Source: Dissophora ornata
Lineage: Eukaryota > Mortierellomycota > Mortierellomycetes > Mortierellales > Mortierellaceae
Assembly: GCA_025201705.1 (NCBI GenBank)
Contig: MU617376.1
Coordinates: forward strand, 1 to 14,480
DNA length: 14,480 bases
Direction: 5' to 3'
Shown: piece by piece, positions 1 through 8,582 of the stretch
How positions within the stretch are numbered: the stretch's first letter is position 1
Layout: each line of letters opens with the position of its first letter
Notes under the pieces: generated by a model
The model's input: the letters and a program-made list of their open reading frames with translations, nothing else
Databases searched by the model: none
What the model was told of the DNA's origin: nothing
Made by a program: the position numbers and the translations under genes

Positions 1-1903
1 AAAAAAAAGACGGCGTCCCAGTCCAAACGAGAACCCGGGCCCCTACCATGGCTAAGTAGCGTGATATGCTAAAATGTTCTTTTAATAGTGTGTGGATTAT
101 AGATAGCTTAAAGGCGTCACTACAGTCTCTAGGAATAATTGCCGCTGTCGGTGATGGTACCATTAAGATCTCTACCAAGTCAGATAGATATTGCGACTGC
201 TAGACTTGTCTGAGTATCCATGGGGCTGCATCATGTACTTCTTCGCGTCTCTATGTGTGCGCAAAGATGCCTCGTTGCGAGTTGACTGTACCTGGGGGGG
301 GGGGTTCGGGCGTTGCATTCCAGGTAAACATCAGCATATTAGTCTATCCCCGGGAAACTCCAGCAAACACAAACTTTCATGTTGTGGGCTCATTAGTCTT
401 ACTAGTAAAATCAAATGATTGGCCGCGACGAATTGGTACTTTGGCTCGTGTCATTGGGGATAGTGTGCAGGGCAAAGCTGGGCGAAGGGGGGTTGGGGCG
501 AATGCTAAATATGTCGTCATTTCAGGCACCGCTCGTCTGTGCATACATACGCAGTCGGCCACAAAGAGAAATGGCTTTCTTGAATCGTTGCCGACATCCA
601 TTGTTTGATTTTTGAGTGGTACCAAAACCTGTATTGCAGGGTGAAAGCATTGGCCTTATTCAATTCCCTCGCCCTTCAAAAAGAGAATAAAAAAACGAAC
701 GAACTACAAGTGTTCACCAAAGGAAGGTGTGATGGTGACAAAGGTGGCGGATTGCTCCATGGGATGAAATTGTGAGCCCATTCAAAAGCCCCACTGGAGA
801 CCCCCGTCGATCAAGAGATTCGTGGCCTGGGCGTAGCCGTGGAAATGGAGAATGTTCCTGAGACAGTCCCATGGCCGATCAAGAGACTCATGCACCTCCT
901 TAAATCTTCCACTACAGTACTTTAAACTCCGACTAGTACAAAAAAGACCTGTTTTCTGTGACAAAAGCATTTTTAAGAGCACAGCTTTATGTTTCTCAAG
1001 TCAACCATAGTTTATGCTGTGTTGTTTTGGCGCCACACTCAAATCGCTTGGGTGGAATATGAGGACTCGCAGTTTCAGCAAGTTTCAGAGGACCTGGATG
1101 AGTCCAAGATTTTCGCCGAGAACGATGTCCGTCACTCAGGGCCCCCTCCTCCACCGAACATCAAGAACAAGAGACAAAGGAGATAGCTGCCTACGGCATC
1201 GTGAGGAGCTCGCTTCTTTTTTTTAGTGGTATTTTTCATTCAGTAGAACATGGACTGCATGCCATTCATGCGTTTGTTGCTAGTTTGTGTAATGTACCTC
1301 TAAGTACTGTACTGGAAGAATCGAGATCCATTCACCAAGCAACACCGACTCGGTAACTCGGTAAAACGATTTAGAGGGAGGCGGTAGAAAAAGGACGACA
1401 AATCGGCAAAAAATAACGGCAGGGCGGCAAAGAAGGAAAACGACGGTGCTCACACCATGGGAAAATGATTCTTGTATGCAGAAACTGATCTAACGGTGGA
1501 GAATGGACAATGGAAAATGTGACAAAGTTTAATCCGAATTGAGAGTTTTCAGCGTAGCTCGTGGTTGCACTCTCTGTATACCGCAAATGGACAATGGAAA
1601 ATAGAGAATGTTCCCATGACGGTCGTGATCTCAGCGCACATATAAAGGCCGAATTATTTCGCATATTCAAGAAAAAAAGCCAAACAGTAAGATCCGAGTA
1701 CACCATACCATATCCCCGCTCAGGCCAACAAACAAATCCTCTGAACATTTTCACCAAGAGCGTATTTGGTTATCATATTACCAGTAAAAGACAGTAGGTC
1801 GTCTTTGAAAGACGTCGAATCCTCACTTTTTATATTACATTTGCTCATCAGAGTGCATTTTCTCATTACCTGTAAAAAAAAATACAGTAGGTCATTTTGA
1901 AAG
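1..1903. other. Gene-poor left flank
   Basis: No open frame here has the codon pattern, splice signals or recognisable motifs of a gene. The stretch holds a short A run at the window edge, a run of ten G at about 294-303, a repeated GATCAAGAGA motif near 809 and 878, and two pairs of direct repeats between 1502 and 1917 that are listed separately. A short piece near 841-875 (GAGAATGTTCC and flanks) resembles one near 1600-1635, which suggests old, diverged repeat material. Confidence 0.5.
1502..1602. repeat. Direct repeat of 17 nt, spacing 84 nt
   Basis: AATGGACAATGGAAAAT occurs at 1502-1518 and again at 1586-1602 with no mismatch. The flanks differ except for a loosely similar GAGAATG-type neighbourhood. 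The spacing is close to that of the next repeat pair (about 92 nt), so local duplication is plausible. No function is evident. Confidence 0.7.
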
Positions 1904-1917
1904 ATGTCGAATCCTGT
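1777..1917. repeat. Imperfect direct repeat, about 92 nt apart, upstream of a small ORF
   Basis: Copy one is about 1777-1824 and copy two about 1865-1917. Both share ATTACC-GTAAAA, then ACAGTAGGTC, TTTGAAAGA and GTCGAATCCT. Copy one contains a perfect 15-nt odd palindrome at 1800-1814 (CGTCTTT, G, AAAGACG). Copy two has lost that symmetry, and its changed base makes the ATG at 1904 where copy one reads ACG. The start codon of the small ORF at 1904 therefore lies inside a duplicated segment. Confidence 0.75.
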
Positions 1918-2266
1918 CCCCAGTTCTCGTTTGCCGATGGGTCCCCTTGGAGATTTTTTCCCAACGATATCCAACAATTGTGCGAAATGTTGTTATGTAA
2001 CACCTGCCAACGCCAACAAGAATTCCGTTGCTCCTGTGATTAATGGCACACACATGATCAATGGGACCGAAGTCGTTGCGGTAACAAGAGGCGAAATTGG
2101 TTATTTTTTTCTCAATGGGGAATCCAACGCAACTATTCTTCCGTGTCCTGTTGGATACGCTGTGCCACAGCTGTATTACTACCAATCTACGTCAGGGGTG
2201 TCACAGATTAAGCCCGGAATGGCTCTCTTGCTCGCTAGCATCGTTCTGTCGATGTTGTGGACATAA
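1904..2266 (+). CDS. Possible small secreted or tail-anchored protein (or last exon of one)
   Basis: I do not recognise this 120-residue frame. It has four cysteines (26, 29, 30, 81), three N-glycosylation sequons (Asn47, Asn53, Asn75) and a C-terminal hydrophobic run at about 105-119, preceded by small and polar residues (STSGVSQIKPG). This layout is typical of GPI-anchored fungal surface proteins, but no signal peptide is visible at the N-terminus. Either the 5' exon is missed, the protein is tail-anchored, or this is a gene remnant. A TATA-like TATATTA at about 1830 lies some 70 nt upstream, and the ATG sits in a duplicated segment. Sequons plus a hydrophobic tail argue for a lumenal protein; the absent leader argues against an intact single-exon gene. 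Confidence 0.4.
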   Translation: MSNPVPSSRLPMGPLGDFFPTISNNCAKCCYVTPANANKNSVAPVINGTHMINGTEVVAVTRGEIGYFFLNGESNATILPCPVGYAVPQLYYYQSTSGVSQIKPGMALLLASIVLSMLWT

Positions 2267-3385
2267 ACCGTGGGGTCACTGCTATTTAATTAGTCTACAG
2301 TGCCCAAATAAATTGATCGCATGATGTAGCGAGTTCAACAAAAACGGAAACTTATGGCACATTTCGAGGTGTAAGCAAGCAACTTGCCAGACCATTCTTT
2401 CTCCTTTTCACCATGAACGACATTAGCCAACAGTTAACTAAACACTGAGCAGCCATGAAGAGGGCACGAAACGACTCAGCTTGGTTCGAGGACGACGTAC
2501 AATTGAGACCCACCTACGTCGATGGTACGGAGATTCACCGGAATTCTTGGGGCAGTTGACAGCTATTATTCTCAAAATAGCATTTATACCAGGGCTGGAC
2601 ATGATCATTTGAATTGATGTATAGCACCGTCGTTGGTCATTATGGTTAATTTTCGAATATTAGAACATAGCGCACGATGGGGTAAGCCCCTGGAGGCTTC
2701 AATAGCATGCAATCGATATTGGAGTATTTGCGTGCGAATGTCAATATGAGTTTTTGACAGACTGTTCCCTTAGTAAACATATTATGGCAAGCGTAATATT
2801 ACGGAGCTTTGGTTCCAACATACATGGCGCAGGACAAAGATATCTGATCAAGCTCCATGTATTCGGTTTTGCAGGTTTGTGTAGCTGCTTTCTTGAGAGA
2901 TTACTCCAGGTCTCGGACCAGCCCGTCGTAATCATGAACGTAGGGGATGCGCTAGATGCTTGACACGACAGACCTTAATGAGGAAGAGAGCCTGAATAAT
3001 ACAGATGAGAGGAGATGACCGGGACAGGTGAGAGGAAGGAATGCAATAGCATCATTTGTGGTAAGCTTGAGTGCCATGTTCTTGGTGGGACTGAGGGTTC
3101 TACAGAAGTCGATACTCCGCTCCTTAGATTGAAGATGTTTGTCTTTGGGCACCAGCAATATTCAGAAGGCTTCTCGATACTCTAATACCCTCTTCGATTC
3201 ACTAGTCGCTGCGGGAACGTAAAGCTAGATCGAAAGAAAAGGCGATCTTCTAATGGCACCGCAAGGAGGCAGATTATATGTACCCTAAGTTAAGGTTCTG
3301 TCGCCAGGCACCATCGCATGCAGCGCCGGAGAGGCAGACGGATTGAGCACAAAATGTGCGCACAGACGGAGGATAATGTCCCTTT
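2267..3385. other. Intergenic stretch without a supported gene
   Basis: Only short frames occur. The most gene-like is 34 codons at 2455-2559 (+), reading MKRARNDSAWFEDDV and on to a stop, with no detectable partner exon. A 69-codon frame at 2754-2963 has no motif. I see no RNA gene, no long repeat and no mobile element ends here. Confidence 0.4.
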
Positions 3386-3454
3386 TTGGAAAGATCAATA
3401 ATCGTCCAGAATGTAAACAATCGTCCATGTGGCTTGCGCAAAGGCTGCTGCAGT

Positions 3455-3559
3455 CCTGACTTCTTTTACTTTTCCGAATGCGGGATTTTCACTTCCGAAG
3501 TGTTCTCGTCCTCATTCCTGAACTCCTCCCGCACCCGTTTGAGAGTCTTCAGAACCACA
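3455..3559 (+). promoter_or_regulatory. CT-rich leader before the BipA gene
   Basis: The 100 nt before the start codon are rich in CT and TC runs (TTCTTTTACTTTTCC, CTCGTCCTCATTCC, CTCCTCCCGC), a composition common just upstream of fungal housekeeping start codons. The start context is CACAATGT, with A at -3. No clear TATA box is visible. An in-frame ATG at 3386 would add 58 residues, but the stretch it adds lacks targeting character, so 3560 is preferred. Confidence 0.5.
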
Positions 3560-6030
3560 ATGTTCGCCTTGCGACCCTCCCTCAGGAATGCGACTACAAA
3601 GTTGTCCTCGGCAAGGACCCTCACCACTGCCGTGCCGTCCCCTGTTCGCCCACTTTTGAGGAACACCACTGTTGTTCCTGCCAGAATCCAGGCACAACGT
3701 CTCGGCGTCCTTATGGCACAGGCACATCCTTGGAGGACGGCAACTGCTGGTACCCAACTCCTTCGCCGTTGCTACTCAATGGATGCAACGCAAGAAGAAG
3801 CTTCTACCCCGGCTCTGACTGTGGAAGACATGATGCCTGTAGAGAATATTCGCAACATTGCTATCATCGGTATGTGGTCGCTGTAGATTTCCATTAATCG
3901 GATCGGGGCAATTGATCGTCGATCTAACAACTGTTCAACCTCTGTTTTTCAGCTCACGTCGATCATGGAAAAACATCGCTGGTTGATAAGTTGTTGTCTC
4001 AGTCAGGAGAGGCTCTGGGATCTACACGAGTCATGGACTCTAACACACTGGAGAAAGAGAGAGGTATCACCATTCTCTCTAAGGTTACGTCAGTCGTTTA
4101 TAACACGAAAGACGACAAATCTGTCAAGATCAATATTGTCGGTAAGTAGCGGGTCAAAGAGAACAAGAGAACCGGTACATGTGCGAGGGGATGGCGCAAG
4201 TCCAAGACTAACAGCCGCATATATTTCGCTGACCATTTGGAATAGATACCCCTGGACATGCCGATTTCGGTGGTGAGGTCGAGCGCATCCTGTCCATGGT
4301 CGACGGTGTTGCGTTAATTGTTGGTAGGTCATCTCATATATGCTCCTGCTTTAGGACATGCTGATAGACTTGTCGGTCGTGCTTAACAGACGTGTATCCA
4401 ATATTTACCACTTAACAGATGCCAGTGAAGGACCTATGACACAGACGAAGTTTGTCCTGAACAAAGCTCTGTCCATCGGCCTCCGCCCTCTTGTCGTTCT
4501 CAACAAGGTCGATCGCCCGACCTCGCGCGTGGATGAAGTCGATGGTCTTTTGCTAGATCTCTTCGGGTCTTTGGGTGCTAGTGATGAACAGATGGATTAC
4601 CCTATTGTATATGCTTCTGCCAAGGAGGGATGGGCTACACGTGGCATGGACGAGCCCCGTGAAAATATGAAGGCACTGTTTGACTTGATCGTGGAGCATG
4701 TCCCTTCGCCGAAGGTTGACCGTTTGGATACATTCAAAATGTTGGTCACACAGATTGATAGTAATCCTTACCTTGGAAAGTGCTTCCTTGGAAAGATTAC
4801 AGGAGGCACGATTAAGATCGGCGACAAGATGCAGGCTTTGAGTCCTGAGGGCAAGCAGACCGAATCTGGACGTGTGACAAAGATCTTTGTCCGCCGTGGA
4901 TTGGAGATGATTCCCGTGAGTGAGGCTGGTGCCGGTGATATTGTTACAGTTACCGGTGTCGCCAATGCCACTGTGAACTCGACTCTCTGCGACCTCAGTG
5001 TCACGGAACCTCTTCCTGTAAGTGTCGCTTGCCTCAGGGGAGCCTGTTTATTAACTGAGCAACTAAGCGCACTGTAACTTACATAATACTCCATTGCTGC
5101 CGATAGTCAAACCCTATTGATCCCCCAACCATTGCTATGAAATTCTCTGTCAACGACTCGCCATATGCTGGAGAGGAAGGCAAAAACCTCACCTCGAACA
5201 TGATCAGGGAGCGTTTGATGAAGGAGGCCGAAACCAACGTTGCTCTTCAAGTTGTTGAGTCTGAAAATAAGGAAGCTTTCGAAGTCCGTGGGCGCGGAGA
5301 GTTGCAGCTGGGAGTGTTGATTGAGACAATGCGTCGCGAGGGCTACGAACTTAGCGTCTCGCCTCCTCGTGTTGTCTTCAAGGAGGAAAAGGGAGAGCGC
5401 CTTGAGCCCATTGAGGAAGTCACAATCGATGTTGCCAGCCAGTACACAGGAACGATCATTGAGAAGCTGAGCAAACGTAAGGCCGAGATGAAGAGCTTTG
5501 ACGAGAACGGAGATAAGACCCGCATCGTTTTTGAGTGTCCGACCCGTGGACTGTTAGGATACTCTGCAGAGTTCAAGAACGACACGAGTGGAGATGGAAC
5601 TTTGAACCACACCTTTTTGGGATATGCTCCTTTCAAGGGAGGCCTTGACAGATCCCGCAAAGGAAGCTTGGTAGCGATGGGAACGGTTGGGTCAGCGACA
5701 TCCTACGCCCTTAACTTGATCGAGCCTCGCGGAAAGCTGTTCATTCGTCCCGGCGATAAAGTATACGCCGGTATGGTCATTGGAGAGTCCTCGCGCACTG
5801 GCGATTTGGAAGTGAATCCCACCCGTGCCAAGCAGGTTACCAACATCCGCACGGTGGCCAAGGATGAGAATATTATCCTACGCCCACCAGTCGAGATGAG
5901 CTTGGAGTCGATGATCTCATATATCGCCGGAGACGAGGTCCTCGAGATTACTCAGTCCTCACTGAGAATTAGAAAGCGCGAGTTGGACCCCAACAAGCGC
6001 CGCCAGAACCAGCGTTCCGGCAGGGACTAA
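3560..6030 (+). CDS. typA: Mitochondrial BipA/TypA-type ribosome-associated translational GTPase
   Basis: Five exons, 3560-3869, 3953-4141, 4246-4323, 4419-5017 and 5107-6030, join in frame to 699 residues. The introns are 83, 104, 95 and 89 nt, all GT-AG. All GTPase motifs are present: G1 AHVDHGKT (104-111), ERGIT (139-143), G3 DTPGH (167-171), G4 NKVD (221-224) and G5 SAK (259-261). BipA-specific marks include [13 protein letters not shown] and the C-terminal IRIRKREL-type block (here SLRIRKREL). E. coli BipA has 607 residues; the excess is a 97-residue leader rich in Arg, Ser and Thr and almost free of acid up to residue 74, with an RRCY|S site (after Tyr72) that fits R-3 mitochondrial peptidase cleavage. 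BipA binds the ribosome like EF-G and aids ribosome assembly and stress growth in bacteria. Action on the mitochondrial ribosome is inferred from the leader. The 3' end faces the next gene 274 bp away. Confidence 0.95.
3870..5106 (+). other. Four spliceosomal introns of the BipA gene
   Basis: The introns are 3870-3952 (GTATGT...TTTTTCAG), 4142-4245 (GTAAGT...GAATAG), 4324-4418 (GTAGGT...TAACAG) and 5018-5106 (GTAAGT...CGATAG). The first three are phase 1 and split GCT, GAT and GAT codons; the fourth is phase 0. Each join restores a conserved BipA motif ([30 protein letters not shown]), so the boundaries are secure. Confidence 0.93.
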
Positions 6031-6304
6031 GTCATCCTGTGCCGAACAACGCGTAGATACTCGTGTTTTATGTACTCTTTAACTCTTTGATTTGCATCAC
6101 CTTCTATCGCTCACTCTAGTATTATACACCACATCATTTGTACCTTAGAATAGATCCCACGAGCTTGTCATACTACAGCAGGGTCGCAGAACAGATTCCC
6201 ACTACATATAAAAAGATTATTCATTTACTCCATGCAGACTATGAAGTAGACTATTGGCGCCGTGAGATATGTACAGTTTGTTATGTCAGTCCGCATGAGC
6301 TTGC
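6031..6304. other. Convergent 3' intergenic gap
   Basis: 274 bp between the stop of the BipA gene (+) and the stop of the Myb-like gene (-). It must hold both 3' untranslated regions and polyadenylation signals, which could overlap. No canonical AATAAA is seen on the + strand. Small frames in it are not convincing. Confidence 0.5.
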
Positions 6305-8199
6305 TCAGTCGCGCCGCTGGTTGTATTTTCCACAGTAAATTGGTTTGCCCCGCGAGGTGTACTCGTAGTTAGGGTCAAAAACCTGACCCTCAGGCAAGAC
6401 GACTTGGCGATAATAGTTGCTACATTGGTAACCGACGCGGTGCGGGATATGGCTGGCGAAGAGGCCCCACTTATCGCCACAACCATGCTCACTGGCCACT
6501 TTGAGAAACAACACTCCCTCCTCTTTAGTCCAGTCTCCTGTCCACTGCTCCTGTTATCGAGAACATATTTTCATATTTTCGTTGTCAGTCTCCGTCAAAA
6601 GAAATTTAGCAAACCTCGTCATAGCAATATGATAGATTGATCGTCATGTACCTGCCCAGGCTCGTTGTGTCGATAAAAGAAAGCGTTTGGGTTCTTCTTG
6701 AACATGGCCTTGGCCACCATCTTGGCATCGTGCTTTGGTCTCTTGGATGACTTTGACCTGGAGGTACTTTGCCCATCATTCATCCCGAGAGGATCTTTGA
6801 AGGAGAAAGCGCCTCCGCCATTTGCCTCCCATGCCTCCTGGGCGTTTTTCTCAAATCCATACTTCTCCATCACCTCTGGGTTAAGCCAGCCCTTGTAATG
6901 GCCGTCAACGCGAATGGCCTTCGCTCGAATTTCTTCATCGAAGAACAGGTCGCCTGACATGAGATTTGCGCTTTCGTCCTCATCGTCATCGTCATCTTTG
7001 CGATTATTGCCATGTGAGTCGCTATTAACTGCCTGTTCCTGCCGTAGCGCTCCATGATCCATGGTGTCGTTCTCTCCAATTTCTAGTGGTGTAACTTCAA
7101 TACCACGTAACCTTTTCGAAATCCTGACAGGCTGTATAATTTTGGGTTCTGACATGCAAAATGGGAGTGGGTTGACAGTACACCAATGTCAGAATAACAG
7201 ATACTGCAACGATACATCCACCGATGAGGTCTTGGTCAATTACAATATCTGCAGTTGTACCTGTCTTAACATATTGTCTTGGCTTCCTGTTCAGCGTGAA
7301 ATATGGAGTCAGGAGTGGTTAAGTTCAAATTTTCTGCAAAGTAGGTCAAATCATCAACCATTTGGAACATTGCTTCGTACCTGGCTGTCAGAAGCGCTGA
7401 CGGGGTTTCTGGGTCCAGTTTCTTTTGCTCTCCAGTTGTGCCTTGCAGCGCTGTTATATGTACGTCTGCCGCGAGTGTTGGCAGCTCCAGGAACTGTAGC
7501 ATTTCTTGGTTTCGCTTAATGTTCTCAAGTCGCAGTTGCTCTGAAAAAGCGAACGTTCATTAGAACTTGGAGAGTGAATCTTCCAGTGGAGAATGAGCGT
7601 TGGAGGGCGTAAATTGTCCAAGATTCAAAGACATGCATACCATATTCAGACATCGCCGGCTCCTGGCCGCGTCGAAATCTTGCTGGTGCACGCTTATGTT
7701 CGCTTGTTTGTCGGCGCTGTCGGGTACCATAATCACCGTCGGAGTCTTCCTGATCTACATCAATGCCATCATCAGAATCTTGCCCCGATTCTGCTTCCTC
7801 CTCGACTTCTTGTTCAGACAATTTGACCACCTGTGTCGGCCTTGACCACTTGCGCTTCACGCCGCCACTCCGATGCCCATTCTTTGTATCCTTCTGTGGT
7901 CGAATCCCAGCTGCATTGATATCATCCAGTGCAGGAGGCATATTCTCCTTCTCACTTGTGTCTTCTTTTATCAATGCACAATTTTTAGTGTTTGCCGAGA
8001 CAACTGTGTCGTCTGCTGGAGTCGCGCTGTCCTCGTTCTCACTGTCGATCGGTACTGGCCCATCTTCCACATCCTCGATTTTGGCGACCTTTGAAATTGT
8101 TGATTTCGCAGCAGACCTGAGCCTGCCAGTTTCTGATGGTGGGGTCTCTGTCATGCCAATGGTTAGAGGATCTCGAGTTTTGCTGAGACTGTTGGCCAT
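6305..8199 (-). CDS. Fungal Myb/SANT-like nuclear protein with acidic disordered N-terminus
   Basis: On the minus strand, exons 8199-7641, 7540-7381, 7286-7261, 7148-6652 and 6550-6305 join to 495 residues. Introns are 100, 94, 112 and 101 nt, GT-AG, with phases 1, 2, 1 and 0. The order is: a disordered acidic region (about 1-180, with DSDDGIDVDQEDSDGDYG), an EYEQLRLENIKRN block (185-197) like the start of WDR76/Cmr1-type proteins, a basic RISKRLRG block (257-264), an acidic DDDDDEDE run, and a C-terminal Myb/SANT-like module (about 415-462) with Trp421, Trp442 and Tyr460/461 ending in RVGYQCSNYYR. The last part is a family seen in many fungi and not characterised as far as I know. DNA or chromatin binding is inferred. 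The start at 8199 (ACAATGG) is chosen because the frame upstream has no other ATG. Confidence 0.85.
7149..7380 (-). other. 26-nt microexon (7286-7261) with its flanking introns
   Basis: The frame of exon 2 runs into a stop at 7268-7266 if unspliced, and the frame of exon 4 has a stop just upstream. A donor at 7380 (CAG|GTACGA), acceptor GCTGAACAG ending at 7287, 26 nt of exon, donor at 7260 (ACAG|GTACAA) and acceptor CATGTCAG ending at 7149 resolve both. The joined protein reads TARKPRQYVKTEPKIIQPVR and then the basic RISKRLRG block, with matching phases 2 and 1. Confidence 0.75.
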
Positions 8200-8582
8200 T
8201 GTCAGAATGCTTGATGGAGAAAGGGCTAATGTCGCGGTGGGTGCACCAAGGATAAACAAAACATGGAATAAAGTTCACGTCCCTGAATTTTGTTTCGACC
8301 AAACTGTGGTTGGAACGCGTTGCTGCTGTCTGGCAACAATTATTTATCCTGCGATACCACAGCGATGACCGCGCCTCGCATTAGGAAAATACGTTTTGCA
8401 AAGCGGCGTTGTTCTCATTTCACACCTGTCCCTCCGCCTCTCATATTCCCGCTGTACCCTGTCTTTGCTACGCTCTTCACACTCTCTCCATTTTCATTGC
8501 CGCCCAGCGCTATTCTCTTATTTCTATCAATAAGCTCATTTATATCACAAAGTTCAAATCGTGAAAAGTAGAAGAGACGTCC
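8200..8582. promoter_or_regulatory. Shared divergent promoter region
   Basis: 383 bp separate the start codons of the Myb-like gene (-) and the serine-rich protein gene (+). On the + side a CT-rich run (about 8420-8525, with CCCTGTCTTTGCTACGC and CTCTCTCC) is followed by TTTATAT at 8539-8545, about 40 nt before the ATG. On the minus side a 12-codon upstream ORF (ATG at 8264, TAG ending at 8226) precedes the main start by 27 nt and is out of frame with it. Whether it lies in the transcript is not known. Confidence 0.55.

Noticed and set aside
255..608. 117-codon + strand frame
   Set aside because: It passes through a G run, has no motif or splice partner, and overlapping frames of similar length occur on both strands, so it looks like chance.
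1371..1757. 128-codon minus frame
   Set aside because: It runs across the direct repeats, has no recognisable motif, and has no promoter or splice support.
2455..2559. 34-codon + frame starting MKRARNDSAWFEDDV
   Set aside because: The composition looks coding, but it is too short and no exon partner, homology or promoter could be seen.
3386..3559. N-terminal extension of the BipA gene from an upstream in-frame ATG
   Set aside because: The added residues do not look like a targeting leader and fall in the CT-rich leader region; the 3560 ATG begins a typical mitochondrial presequence.
7061..7519. 152-codon + frame
   Set aside because: It is antisense to exons 2-4 of the Myb-like gene, whose spliced frame explains the region better.
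7763..8368. 201-codon + strand frame
   Set aside because: It is the reverse of the acidic Ser/Asp-rich exon 1 of the Myb-like gene; low-complexity coding sequence often leaves the opposite strand open.
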